Assembly (NCBI GenBank): GCA_951799445.1
Contig: OX637295.1
Coordinates: 14,756,001-14,820,000, forward strand
Length of the DNA stretch: 64,000 bases
Direction: 5' to 3'
Source of the DNA: Pseudisothecium myosuroides
Lineage: Eukaryota; Streptophyta; Bryopsida; Hypnales; Lembophyllaceae
Shown here: piece by piece, positions 36,813 through 49,282 of the stretch
How the letters are laid out: each line of letters opens with the position of its first letter
How positions within the stretch are numbered: the first letter of the stretch is position 1
Program-made: the position numbers and the translations under genes
The notes under the pieces: model-generated
What the model was told of the DNA's origin: nothing
Seen by the model: only the letters and a program-made list of their open reading frames with translations
The model's database searches: none

Positions 36813-37725
36813 CCTCTAAAATACCAAGGCATTTTCTGGCTCCAGAACCACTGAAAATTGCCATTTCTGCTGCGATCACTCCCTAAATCCAAAAAAACTT
36901 TTTTTTTAGAATCTAACCGTAGGATCTTGTACTTCACTTGTCTCAGATTATGTGGTAAAAATTTCAAGACATTTGACCGTTCCGATTGGAAGATATTAGC
37001 ATTCAAAGTTGGAAAAAAAAGTTTTTTTGAACTGTTTCCTGCAATTTCAGTTGACTTTGACGGCCATTTGTGGATTTTTTTTGCACTACACAACAAAAAG
37101 TTGTAATTTTTTATGTTGAACATTTGAGTTGAGAGTGGGGAAAAAAATTTCAGAATGTCAAACCTTGATTTTCACATATAAAAAATTGAAGGAAACACTA
37201 AATTGAAGGAAACACTAAATTGTTAATAGCTCTTAGGTGGAATTAAAACAACATAATCCCAATGGTGGGATTGTTCTTGCAAACAAACTTGACATCATCA
37301 AAAAAAAAAAATTGAAAAAAATTGAAAATTGCATTCAAAAATGAATTCTATAAGTTAGTTTTTTTGAAGATGCTTAAATTGCCCGAAAAATAAGATTGTC
37401 CATAACTTTTTCATTATTAGTCCAAATAGAATGAATCAAAGCTTCAGATGTAGAAAAAAACATGATCTTTGAGGGAAAAAAAATTAAAAAAATTAAATTT
37501 TTTTTTTTTTTTTTTTTTTTTTCTGCCCGCCGAACTGCTTTTTTGCTTTAGGATGGCATAACTTTTGCTCCCAGGCTCCGATTGAAAAAAAAATTATATT
37601 TTTAGAAAGCTAATGTGATTCCCTATCTTCAAAAAAAGTTTCAAAAAATCAGATCAAAATTTGAGGCCACACGGGCCTGCCCAAAATCTGAAGTGTCCCC
37701 CAAGGGGACTTTGGTACTTTAGGGG
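36813..37725 (+). mobile_element. TTAA-bounded element, copy 6 (913 bp)
   Basis: The left end is TTAA|CCTCTAAAATACC (flank 36809-36812) and the right end GGTACTTTAGGGG|TTAA (37726-37729). It is the same subfamily as copy 2 at 23618 but in the opposite orientation, with roughly 85 percent identity by eye. It contains a poly-T run at 37500-37522. No transposase ORF. Confidence 0.82.
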
Positions 37726-37729
37726 TTAA

Positions 37730-38523
37730 ATAAAACCTTACCAAATTACTATTTTTAGTAGTTTTTTTGACAATCTTTTTTGGAAGTCTAGTTTTAGCAT
37801 CAACAAAGCAATTTTGAAAATGACCAATTATGAATTATCTATTTAAGACTTTGTACAAGGGTGTCCATAGCAAATCTTGATTTTCTAATGTTGAGGCCTT
37901 TTGCCAGAAATGAGCCTCAAATACACTAGATTAAGGAGAAAAAATCGCATTAGAAACTCATTTAAAAAATTTGTATAGTAGATTTTGAAAAGTTGTAAAT
38001 TGATTGGAATTATGCATATTATGCCGTTTCAGCTCACATATTTTTTGGTGACCAATTTTTTAGGTTTGACATCTAAAAAGAAGATGAAAGACTTCAAATC
38101 AATTTCACAATTTCAACACCTTCATGATCAAACATTATAATCTTTCAATTCATAAGTGATATTGTTGTATTTTCTTTTGGCATTCAATCTCTACCATGTC
38201 TAGTTTGGATTTATATAGTTACAATTCAAAAAATTTAATAAAACTTATCAAAATGTTGGAATTTTGTTCAAATTAGAGCAAATTTCAAGAAGCTTAGAAA
38301 AGACCTAGGGCATTTAGGGATTATGGGTTTACCTTCTTGTTTGCCTTGGATGTTTTTGACACATTCATCCCCCACAATGTTTATTTCTATGCACAATTTT
38401 TTGCCAATTGGCTACAACCAAAAGATGGTGGCTATTTTTGGTAAAGGAAATTTTTATTTTTTTGGTTACAGAATAGCCAGTTTCTCATTGCATATTGAAA
38501 CCAATAGCCAAACTTTTCCAAGG
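37730..38523. other. Non-coding
   Basis: AT-rich sequence without a recognised gene or bounded repeat. Confidence 0.35.
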
Positions 38524-38525
38524 TA

Positions 38526-38715
38526 TAGTAGAACCTCTCTAAGTTGATCGGTCCCGGACCGGTCTGACAGATTGGTTTATAGAGGTTTATTGACTTAGAG
38601 AGGGTCATTTTTAGTCACAGTCTTTGTTATGTGGCCCAGTCCGGGACTGTTTTGACATGATTAGTTTACAGAGGTTTATCAACTTAGAGAAGATCAACTT
38701 AGAGAGGTTCTATTG
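38526..38715. mobile_element. Emigrant/pogo-like MITE (190 bp)
   Basis: The left end TAGTAGAACCTCTCTAAGTT and the reverse complement of the right end CAATAGAACCTCTCTAAGTT match in 18 of 20 positions shown. The element is flanked by TA (38524-38525 and 38716-38717). The AACCTCTNTAA-type terminus is that of plant Emigrant MITEs derived from pogo transposons. Subterminal copies of the same motif (TTTATAGAGG, TTTACAGAGG) occur inside, as in pogo elements. Confidence 0.82.
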
Positions 38716-38717
38716 TA

Positions 38718-39296
38718 TCACCTAGTTTTCATATAGATATCACCAAGTATCACCAAGTATAATCCAGGTATCACCCAAGTATCACATGAGTATTGAAGAA
38801 ACAATTGGCTTCTTCTTCCAAATGAAACAAAAAACACTGCCAGGGACTCTGTCCTCTGGTTGCCGTGTCCTGTTTCCTCTATCAATGGAAATTGTCCATG
38901 TGTTTCAAGAAAAGAAAAAGAAAAAAGAAACACTGATCCCCCGTCTTTCTTTCACTCTTTAGTCCTCCGGGGTCCAGGGAGCTGGCAGCGAACCCAGGTC
39001 AGTCCGTCTTGGTCGCAATTTCTCCCCACCAAGCATCACTGCAGTGCAGGCTGGCGGTGGTTTCCCTTAATCCCGATTCCCACTTTGGTTAAGCTTAAGC
39101 TTAAGCCCCCCAATTAGGAAGGCTGCTGCAGCCCAGCGAGGCAGGCAAGTGGCGCCAACCCCCTACCGTACCTCTACTCTGCTCTTCCTCCTCCGCCCGG
39201 CCTCCTCCTCCTCCTTCTGCTCAGTTGTTGCAGATCCCGGCGGGCCATGGTAAGATAACTGAGGCCAGGCCAGGTCAGGCCAGGTCAGCGCGGGAA

Positions 39297-39327
<31 letters not shown>

Positions 39328-39589
39328 CCGACTGGCCGAGTCCATTTTTCACCCGAGTCCCCGACGGACGGATGCGCAACAGTAGTGCCGGCAAGTGGCA
39401 CGATTCGGGCGTTAGATGCCATTCGCGTGCAGCATGGAATGCATGGGCTCCGGAAACAAGTTAAAGCCGCGGAGCCAAAGGGCGAACTCATATCGCAGCA
39501 AAAGAAAATTCAGTCGATCACCCCTGCACTTGGGATCATCCTAGCTTCGCTTCAGGTAGTAGCTCAGCTCAGCTCGCTCACGCACCCCC
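38718..39589. other. Upstream region of the VOC gene; short tandem repeats
   Basis: 38739-38780 holds four imperfect TATCACCAAG-type repeats. From ~38950 the sequence becomes GC-richer. An (AGGC)7-8 run is at 39297-39328. This is a plausible promoter region for the gene starting near 39590, but no specific factor site can be asserted. Confidence 0.4.
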
Positions 39590-39669
39590 TTCTCTCTCGC
39601 TCTGTCTCTCACTTGGTCTGTACGTAGCTGCTCTGTCCTCACTTGCATTGCTCGCTGCCTGCTTGCACC
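39590..39669 (+). promoter_or_regulatory. Candidate 5' leader exon ending in a GTAAGT donor
   Basis: A pyrimidine-rich leader (CTCTCTCGCTCTGTCTCTCAC...) runs into CACC|GTAAGT at 39670. The next good acceptor before the coding start is TTCCAG|CAG at 41526-41530, giving a leader intron of about 1.86 kb. Long leader introns are common in plant genes. The transcription start is a guess. Confidence 0.35.
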
Positions 39670-41535
39670 GTAAGTCTCCTCTTCTTCATGCTCGTCGTCG
39701 CTCGTCGTTGGTACGTGTTTCGAAGTTTAGGCAAGTTGGATCCCGTGTCCTGTTTCGAATGCCGACGCTTAGGGTGCCTCCTGGCTGGGGCGCCTGGTCA
39801 ATGTCATCGGTCGTACTTGGCCTGACGGGTCCGCGCCTCACGTTTCCTTCCCCGTGTCCTGTTGGGAAGGGAATGGTTCCTGTGGGGATTGATCCCTGGT
39901 TCTTGCTGTCATTGTTATCGTTGGACTTCGCGTGATGGATGGTTGCACCACGTGTTTATGGCGCTTCGGAAGGGTACTGTTGGGATTCATCTCCATCGTG
40001 GGCAATGTGGGGCTTGTCCGAGGAGTTGTCGCGATCCGTGGGCTTGGGATGGATTCCACTTGCGGTTTTTGATTTTGGGTAGCGTTTCATAGCGTCTTTT
40101 CTTGCTCGGTCGGCGCGAATTATTGTAGCCAGGACGAATGTGAATATCCAACGAGTCCGTACCTCGGGGGTTGGGGTTGACGACTTCTGCGATTTCGATC
40201 GGAGACTGTAGCATTGGGGTTCAGTCACTGCAGGCGTGATCGTGGCTGCAGTTACTGGTGTCTGCGAGTCATGGAATGGAAGCGATCGTCTCCTGGAATG
40301 GGACTCGCGGTTGCCACGCTCTTACTTTCTTGATCGATCATCTTGGGTCACCTGCGATGCCACGCTAGTTGAGGCACGACATTCCCAAGGCGCAAGCTGG
40401 TGGGTACGTGCAATTGTGGGCGCCTCAGCTGCATGATTTCTATGACGATCTTGACGTATCGTTGGGCGCTCGTAGCTGCAGTAGCATTAGGTTGCTGCGG
40501 ACTTTGTGTGCTTCTGGCCATATCCAGGTCTTACCCATGGAGCAAGCAGTGTTTTTAGGAGTTCTGTAGAGCAAGGATACAGTATGCACTTCCCTTTTTT
40601 ACTCCTTAGCTCTACAAATTCCACGATTTTCCAGTATTCTGCGCAGCTTCAAACAATTTCGAGCGGACATCACGAGGCATGGTTGGTTGTCAAATGGATC
40701 TGACACCGAGACACGTGTTTCTAGTGTAGATTACGAATGAGCAAGGGACTCCGGGTTCCGTGCGTTCGCTTGGAATTCACGGATTCGGCGTGTACGTCAG
40801 CAACTCTACACTTGGACAAACATTGTGAAACTGCTCAGTGGTCCTCCGCTTGGAAATCACTCAGGAAATGGTTCTTCTGATATTTCTTGGGGGGCTGATG
40901 AGCCGGTGGCACATCAATCGCTGTTGTAAACGCGCTGGTGGTTGATCCGCTAATTATCAGTGGTTTAATGTTTTTAATTATTGGCGGACACCTCGACTAT
41001 TATTAGTTTTTCCCAAGTCCACTTTCGGTAGGTTGACTGCGGCTCTCAGGATGATACCGAGGACGTGTCACATGACAGGGTCCCATCATTGAGAGTTTGG
41101 GTAGTAAAACTTGGATTGCAGCGTGACTACTGCTTTGTCACGCTTATAGCAAACGATTTTGAGTACGCCTCGTGATCTCCGTTTGAATCAATCGTTTCAT
41201 TTGCAGGAATGGGTTTCACATAATGGGCTTCTGTTGTTGCGTCTCGCAGTTTGCTTGCATACCTTACTGAATTCCTAGGCAATACTAGAGTACTACCTTG
41301 TCTGATCTGCGTTTCTTATTGAGTGTGCAGATTCAGGGCAAGGACGTTACTGAAACCTCTAGCCATTTTCGATTTCCTGAAAGGCTTTTACTTTATCTGA
41401 TTCCTTCCCAGTTTGGGGTCGTTGAATCCTTCCAGAGTTTTGAATTGTGGGTGGCAAGACACATTGTTTCTTCGTACTTAAAGGTGGTAGTATTTGGGCA
41501 TAGAGCAATCATTTCTTTCTGTTCCAGCAGCGGCT

Positions 41536-42314
41536 ATGGCGATCCAGAAAGAGGTCAAACGGTCCTTGCCTCTCAAATCCTTGAATCACGTCTCTAGAGT
41601 ATGCCGAAATGTACAAGCCGCCACCAATTTCTACGAGAAGGTGTTAGGCTTCATTCGTGTCGTGCGTCCAGAAGCCTTGAAGTTTGAAGGAGCATGGTAA
41701 GCTTGAAATTTAAGTGTCTTCTACTTGGGCCATTTATGTGTGAAAATTCCTATACTTAATGGATTACTGATTTTGTGTTTTCGTGTGCGCGTCTTCTCTT
41801 TTCACAGGCTTCACAATAACGACGCGAATTTAAGCATCCATCTACTGCAGGCTGAGAATCAGGAACTTTCTACGCTTCCTCCAGCTGTCAAGGAAATTAA
41901 CAAGAGAGATGACCATCTCTCTTTCCAGGTATAATTTGATATTGGTCACATTTCTTTGATATTTCGATGAAGCTTCAATGTGCTCTAATTCTGAAATGTG
42001 CAGTAATAATCCTGTAGATTGTGCATGGACAGATTTAGACGTCTTCAAAAGCCTGTGAGAATTTTCTCCTCATGAATGACTGTGATGTTGTACAGAGCGA
42101 CTCCATATCAGGGGTGGAGCAGGCACTGAATGATCACGGCATCAAATATTGTCGAGCAACGGTCGATGAAGATGGCGTGCTCATTGAGCAGGTGTTCTTC
42201 CATGACCCAGATGGTTTCATGATCGAGATTTGTACGTGTGAGAATTTCCCTTTGCAGCCATTAAACGCCTCGGCCAGTTTCTGCAGTCTATCACCTGCAT
42301 TATCAGAGAGGTGA
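41536..42314 (+). CDS. VOC-superfamily protein, glyoxalase-I-like (plant GLYI4/GLYI7 type)
   Basis: Three coding exons, 41536-41696, 41808-41928 and 42096-42314, join in phase into 166 residues. The single VOC (glyoxalase/bleomycin-resistance/dioxygenase) domain starts at LNHVSRVCRNV (H18 a likely metal ligand) and runs through FYEKVLGF and RPEALKFEGAW. RDDHLSFQ (H90) follows, and FFHDPDGFMIEIC (E138) ends it. This pattern is that of plant GLYI4/GLYI7-like proteins, which are related to glyoxalase I but about this size, with activity still debated (methylglyoxal handling, stress). No targeting peptide is seen, so it is probably cytosolic. The start is chosen because it follows a leader-intron acceptor (TTCCAGCAG). 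Splice sites are GT-AG. The domain call is firm; the substrate is not. Confidence 0.9.
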
Positions 42315-44263
42315 GGCTGCAATAATGCCAGCACTTTCTGTTGCGAGTTGTACTGGACTGCACACTGGTCGTCAAATTCCAAATCATGAGATATTATTGT
42401 CTTGGGGATTTAATTTGGTATCTTCTTCAAAACCCGAAAAATATCATGGACTTGCAACCCAGTCTCTTGAGTAAAATATTAGTTCTGCGTGGCGGGTCAT
42501 TGGTAGAAGTTAGTTCAGTTGCCAGCGAGTGGTTTAGCATAGATGGAGTAATAAGAGCCATTTACATATTTGAGTCTAGCTTTACCAACATTGTAAGTAC
42601 AAGCTGAGAGGTAGTGAGGGGAGTGGGTACGCAAAGCACCAGCTAGCACCTGGTGAGATTCTTGGGTTTGAGAATGGTTTTTTTCTACTTAGGTACGATT
42701 TGGGTTCGTCAGGAGATTTTCAAAATGAGAAATCGATGCGGACTGCCAATCTTCAGTAAAAGAAATTGGCAATTGGCTGTGTACCTGATACTATTCTCTA
42801 TCCAATGTGTGTTCTTTGTGGATCTCGCTTTACATACTTGTTCTTTATATCTCGCCTTGCATTTACGGACAGATCTCTGTCTATTCTTGTGTGATAGCGT
42901 CTTTTGAAGCTGTCATTTATGTATTTGTATATCTCGCCAAGTTGCCATAGTGTTGTGAACATTTCACTCGTGCGCGCTTGTATTGCACTTAAGTTAAGTG
43001 CAGGACTTATTATATATGTTTGGGTGAGGTTTAAGATCCTTGTTTTCACATTTTGTAAACATTCCTTTCGGGGCCGCGGCCAGACTCAGAACCGTGATGG
43101 GCAGTTTGTGCAAGCCAAATTTCATTTATGGATTCTTTGGAGACAAGGATGTTTTTAACACTTGCTGCAAGGTTTTCGTAATGAAGGTGGCTTCATCCTC
43201 AACTTTGTACGTTGGCATTTGAGTTCTCTGAGTGTGACTGACATATGAACTTGCAATTGGAACTGTAAGTGGAGTTTTAAAATCTTGAGAGGAGTTGAAG
43301 CTGTTCGAGTACGAGAATACAGGATCCAATTACCCACTACTATTGCAACTGTCAGCTAAATTCTGAGTGTAATGTGGCTTCTGAGTGCAGCGAGCCTGTA
43401 CACATGAAGGGTTTATTCGTATGTGCTCACTCGTCAAGACTTAAAAGCAGTAATTCTCTGCGTCTTAGTAAAAATGTCTAGAGTTCTAATGGAAGAAACC
43501 TTAAAAAAAAGAAGTAAAAAATTTCAGAGATTTGACTCGAAGGAAAAATTGAAGGGGTATCGCAAATCTTCGTTTCAAATATTTAGACCTGTCATTTGTA
43601 TGAGGGGTTGAGAATTTTAGGTAAGACATCGAAATGACCCGAGCAGGTCGCGTAAATTTCCAGGGCAACTTAACGCAAATAACTGACCTGTCCTAGATAC
43701 GAATGACAAGGTCATAACAATTTTAAGTTTTTTGGGGCAAAATTTGGCCAATTTCATTCGAGCTGGAGCCAGGGATTTGCCAAATCTTTCTTATTGCAGT
43801 ACAGAATGGAACCCAAGTGAATCTATAGTTAAAATAGCATTAATAGGCGTCATCTTCCCCTTGATCGCTCACAAATCCACAAATTGCACGCTGCTCACTG
43901 TGATCTACTCCCTCGTCAGAGTGTCGAAAACTTCTTCATCTGCAACAGTGCAACTGATGCTGGAGTCAGTATTCTGGAGCTTTGGGTCATCACGTGCATC
44001 ATGTTGCAGTTATCCAGAAGCGAAATCCACTCTCAGTGGCAACGGGATCCAGTAATCCGAGGGCATGAAGAGCTGGCTCAGCACTGAGAAGGCGATGTCA
44101 TGATTGCGCTCCAAAACTTTAGGAGCGGCAATTTCGTAAACTAAGAATCCAATTGCAACTAATTTTAGTGGTGACAACTGTGCACACACTGGGAGGGAAG
44201 CATCCGACAACCTGTAGTGCCGTAGTATGAAGAGAAGCAGGGAAATCAATTTTCCCTGTCTAA
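42315..44263. other. 3' flank of the VOC gene; no further gene seen
   Basis: The first few hundred bases likely contain the 3' untranslated region. ORFs of 60-107 codons here show no family resemblance or splice-supported continuity. Confidence 0.4.
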
Positions 44264-44265
44264 TA

Positions 44266-44833
44266 CTCCCTCAGTCTCGGAATAAATCCGGGAGTTCCAA
44301 ATATACTTGTCTCAAATTGAATTCAAAACAAGCTCTCCACAACTTGACAACAACTGAAGCTAGTTTGAAGCAAAAGAATATGCAAAAGTCACACTCCAAA
44401 GACTATATAGCAATTCGATCCTTGCAAAGGGAATCAAAACGCAACCTGTAACCAACGAAAGACGAAGAATTCAACTCAAAATTGTACAAAAATTGCTACT
44501 AACAAATCTTTTGTTTAAAATTTCTTGAAATTGAATCACAAGACATTGTCGGAATTGAATGCAAAGGACATCAATGAATGTGAGTGCACCAACATTGCTC
44601 GAGGAATGATCAAAATTAATACCACTAGAACAATTCCAAAAAGGGCAAAAATTTGTCACTTTTGCTGCTTGTTTTCAACATGCATTGCTTCACTTTTGAC
44701 TTCCATTCTTTCACACCTAGTGGGGTTTAGTAAAAGCTACAATATCTCTACAATCCCCTTGAAAATAGGAACAGCTCACTCATTAATCTAGCCATTTCTA
44801 GAAAACCCCGGATTTATTTCGAGACGGAGGGAG
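44266..44833. mobile_element. Stowaway-like MITE, unusually long (568 bp)
   Basis: The left end TA|CTCCCTCAGTCTCGGAATAA and the right end TTATTTCGAGACGGAGGGAG|TA form a ~28-base TIR beginning CTCCCTC, diagnostic of plant Stowaway (Tc1/mariner) elements, with a TA duplication. Typical Stowaways are 80-350 bp, so this one is long; the AT-rich interior has no transposase. Confidence 0.88.
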
Positions 44834-44835
44834 TA

Positions 44836-45676
44836 GTTTATTTGAGTAACTTTTGAAAATGTTTCTTTTGGTAGACTTTGTTACCTTATTGTTAATCCCT
44901 TAGAGTGAACTTCTATGCATATGGAATTCGTCAAACGTTGTTAAAAGGACAATTTTTTTTTTGAATTCTACATGGGCATGTGCAACCCTTGCAAGAGGAT
45001 AATTAGAAGTGTTTTTCAACAAAGATTTTGGAGGAGTTTTATCAAAGTAGAAGAAGCAAGCCTTCGACTTTGGAAAACTAATTTCAACATTAGACTTGAA
45101 CTTTTGAAGTTTGACACATGACAAAGCTTCTTCTAAAATATAGTTTATTCCAATTCATATAGAAATGAAAGGCATCATAAAACTTGACTCTAAAAAAAAT
45201 AGAAAGTCTTTTTTGATTTTAACATAGCATGGAAGTTTACTCTCTGAGCATTACCACATACATGGCAAACAAGTAGACAACAATGATTTTTGGATAAAAA
45301 ATTTGCCATTGATGCTTGGATCCACCTAAAGATTTTCTTTTTCATAACAATTGCTTATATGTAAAGGTTGACAACTATTCCAAATACTATTTTTTTCTAT
45401 AAGCTCTACATTATGATAATTCATGATTTAGATTCCTTTTTGCATTTCTTATTGTAAGACGTGATTGGTTGGAAGGTAATGTAAGTTGCATGGTGGGGTA
45501 CGCAAGTGACTAAGTGTTGTGAAGTGATTAACTTTTTGCCACACTATTGGAGATGCTCTTTGTGCTTGTATTCAAAATTGAACAAAATTAGTTTTTAATG
45601 TTTCATAGTCAATTATAATAACTTCCAAAACACATTAATTTTTACCATTTGAACATATAAGGTATGTATTTTTCTT
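44836..45676. other. Non-coding
   Basis: AT-rich, no recognised feature. Confidence 0.35.
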
Positions 45677-45680
45677 TCAA

Positions 45681-46821
45681 TTCTAAAAGGTGGAGGATCT
45701 TTTTAAAGAAAAATTGTCAAAAACTACCATTTGGGGGATGCATTGACCCAAATTGAACATTTTTTTTGAAGTCCAATTTTACAAAAGCATAGTAGACTAT
45801 CATGTCAATGTATGAAAAAAATTCATCCTATTTGATTGCATGGATTGCAAGATTATAACATTTGAAGTTGGAAAAAAAATAAGAAAATTGACCATACTAA
45901 CAGGGACAACAAACTTTTGTCAAATCCTTTTAGATTGACTTTTTTTTTCTACACAAAAATGAAGATTTAGACCATTCATTAGTATATATGTATAATTTAT
46001 TAGGTATATTCATGCAAAATTTCATAAACAAATTTAGTGTCTAACTTTAAAGCAGGGACACCCTACAACTACACTTCTTCTATTGTAGATAGTTTTTATT
46101 ATGAAATTGGTGAAATTTTTTTATTTTCTCACTAGCAAGTGATAAGAGATTTTAATTCATCCTAGACCCTAAATATCATAATTCTTGTATACAAAATCTA
46201 ATCATCTTGGATGTCCCTCTCCACCTTACTCTTAACCACCCTACAATACGAAGAGGTGAAGTAATTCGACAATATACTAGCCATTATTTGGTGATTTTTT
46301 TATACATTGAGGAATTTGTTTTTGAAATCTACACATTGAAATCATAAAGTCAAACCTTTAGAGTATCAATGGAATAAATTTCAAAATCTTTGACTATACA
46401 AATTGCAAGATTATAGCGTTGGAAGTTAGAAAAAAATGTTATTTTTCAAAATTGTTGAACATAGTTAAGAAGTATGAGCTCTTGTTGAAGTGCAATTTTT
46501 GATTGAAATTAGTTTTTGCTGACAAATGCAAATTATATTATGTAACATATATACATACCAAATTTCAAAATGAAGAGTTTAGGAATAGATTTTGAATTGC
46601 TCAAGGAACCCTAAATTGCTTGAGTGCCCCTAGATTGTCTTAATTTTTCAATCAACATAACTTTTTATTAGGATATGTGATCGTAATTTGTTTTCTTCCC
46701 AATGAAGTGGCTAGTTTATGCACCTTGTGCCAAAATTCCAAAATATCTCTTCAAAAATGACTTTGTAATAATCTACCCAAACATTCATTTGTTCATTTAA
46801 TGGACAATTGTCTTTTAGGGA
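45681..46821 (+). mobile_element. Diverged TTAA-bounded element, copy 7 (1,141 bp)
   Basis: It starts TCAA|TTCTAAAAGGTGG and continues with AAAACTACCATTTG, as the other copies do with CCAAAACTGCCATTT. It ends GTCTTTTAGGGA|TTAA at 46822-46825. The internal phrase ATTGCAAGATTATA(A/G)C is present twice (near 45850 and 46408), which may explain the extra length. It is clearly older than the other copies. Confidence 0.5.
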
Positions 46822-46825
46822 TTAA

Positions 46826-49193
46826 ATATGGTAGCAATTACTTTGGGGCATTTGAGCTCTTAAGGGATAATATCAAAAATGTAAAAATGCATTGGCAAAC
46901 AATGTCTCACAAAGCATACTCACCTTTAAGCACCATTGTCTATTTTGCACCACCTATATTTAGACCTTGAATGCACAATTGCATTCACCCCAAATCACTA
47001 TATGCATAAATATTGTGTGAGTGTCAAAAAATTATAAAATGACTTGGATGGTTGTTTTTTTTAAAACTACAAATATTTGCATAAAGTAATGATGTTAATC
47101 ATTTAGTTTAACAAGGAACACAAGATTTATTTGAGTTTAAAAGGCTGTTATAAGACTATACATTATTAGTTTGGAAAAAATACATTTAAAATACAGTACA
47201 AAACATTACAATAAGGATTCTTAAAACAACTACAATATGAACCAATTGCTTAACCTATTAATTATATTTATATCCAAAGGTTGGGCTTCATACTTTTGGG
47301 AAAATGAATGTCACTTCAATAGAAATGAATGTGGCATCAAACGGAATCAAAAGTACATTTAAAGCATACAAAGTATTCACTTGTAACAAACAAAGGTCTT
47401 TATTTATTCATTCAATTACTACACATGTACGAACCCTTCTACCATTTTTACAAAACAAATTTATTTTATTTTCTAACTCTTTGTATAAACATTTTTTTTA
47501 AATCCCATCATTTAGGTGGTAAATAATTGTTATTGTAACAATATCCTTGACTTGCTAATCCATGTGTACAAAAATTGGCATTGAATTTGGAGCTCCCTCT
47601 ACTATCAACGCCAACGGAAGTTATTATGTATGAGAAATTGTACCATTTTCACTTGTTCCAAGCGTACAATAGGATAATGTTTTTAACCATCACAAAATTC
47701 TTGAATTTTACATCATAGAAAACCCCACACTTTTTGAGTTCACAAAAATTTCAAACTATTTCAAAATTCCTTCCCTACATAAATATAACTTTGTATCTAG
47801 ATCACACCTTCTACCTTAGATACCAAAATGTATTCAATTTCCTTTAGGTGTTAAGTGGTCCAAGTAAAAGGTCTTAGACTAGGTCCATATTGCATAGAAC
47901 TAGGCTTGCATTTAAAAAGTAGAAATGTCATTTTAGGCAACCACATTGTTGAATTCAATATTACTAGATTGTCCATTGTGAATCCAATCCATTTTTTTAG
48001 CTAGTCTTGTGGTTATTCTTTGATTTTTACTTTGCAACAAAGGTCTTTTCATTTGTTTTATATAAATAGAACTCTAGCTCATGAATTTTGGATACTCGAA
48101 AATACACCAAAACCCTAATGTGTGATCAATTAGCAAAATAGAATTTAAAATATAAAATGATTATTTTAATTTCTAAAAAATAAAAGATATAATTACAATA
48201 GAAACATCAATCTCCAATAAAAAAATTCAAGTTTAGTAGCATCATGCTTCAAAAATTATAGCAGATCACAAGTTTGTTATACTATGAGTGATAAAAAGGA
48301 ACCAGTCAATTTCTTCCAAATACTCTATTAAATAGAAATTGGAGTCATGCTCTAGGGAATAGATTGAACTTCTTTTTAATGATGCATTATTAAACATGCA
48401 CCTTCATCATTGAAATGACATTAATCAAAGTCTTGAATGGGATGTGAAACGCAGTGTCTGTGATGTATGCTATCGCAAAGAGACTGCACAAAGATCCACT
48501 GAGCTACTATATGATGTTGACATCTCAATACAATAGACCTTCTCAAGTAGATAGTTCTCATGATTACATTAGAAGAGAAATGAGGTCATGTCTCCATGTG
48601 AGGAAGCGACCATCTCGAGCGTGTTATCAATGAATTGTACATAGTTTAGGGTCCATGGGTGTTGAAAGAAGTTGTTGTGTATAAAGATCTAGTAAGTGTT
48701 GTCAATATTAATATACTACAAGCACAACCTCCCGAAGCATGGCACTTTATAGGGTGTTTGCAGTACCATTGCGCATCATAATCTTACCTCTATAGCTTGG
48801 TGTTGTCGAACACCTTGAATGTGGCGTCCGTATTCTAAGACCAAGCCACACTTACTATACAATTAATCTCACTTGTCTTTGGTGTAAAGCAATATATCCT
48901 CTTGTCAAGACTCTAATATCAATCCTTTTGATTGTTTCATATATATTAATACAAATCCACTCTGAAAAAAACATTTTAAACTACGATTTTGTGTTAAATT
49001 TGGGCTCAAACTAACATAATTGCATTTAAATTAATGCAAATTTAACACAAAACCATGGTTTGAGATGCTTTTTTTTAAAGAGGATTTGAACCAATGATAT
49101 TTAAATTTATCCAATTTGAAATTTCTCCATTAAAGAACCTCAAATTAAAGAATATTTTACATGAATTTTGGTCAATTCATTTTTGAGAAAAAA
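46826..49193. other. Non-coding, AT-rich
   Basis: No gene is supported. Around 48440-48560 a short stretch gives a weak reminder of a Ty1/copia polymerase segment (VMYAIAKR), but without a consistent frame. Confidence 0.35.
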
Positions 49194-49282
49194 TATGCTC
49201 CCTCTATTTCTAAAAAAGACTCGAATTTCTTTTGTATTTTACAAAGGAAATACGGGTCATTTTCAGAAACAAAGATAGTATA
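49194..49282. mobile_element. Small Stowaway-like MITE (~85 bp)
   Basis: The left end TGCTCCCTCTATTTCTAAAA and the reverse complement of the right end (ACTATCTTTGTTTCTGAAAA) pair along most of the element, with the CTCCCTC terminus and TA flanks typical of Stowaway. Confidence 0.7.

Noticed and set aside
39163..40703. Many ORFs of 60-95 codons on both strands upstream of the VOC gene
   Set aside because: The region is GC-rich, so open frames arise by chance. It is better explained as promoter, leader exon and leader intron.
48440..48560. Possible Ty1/copia polymerase fragment (VMYAIAKR)
   Set aside because: The match is too short, with no consistent frame or flanking motifs.
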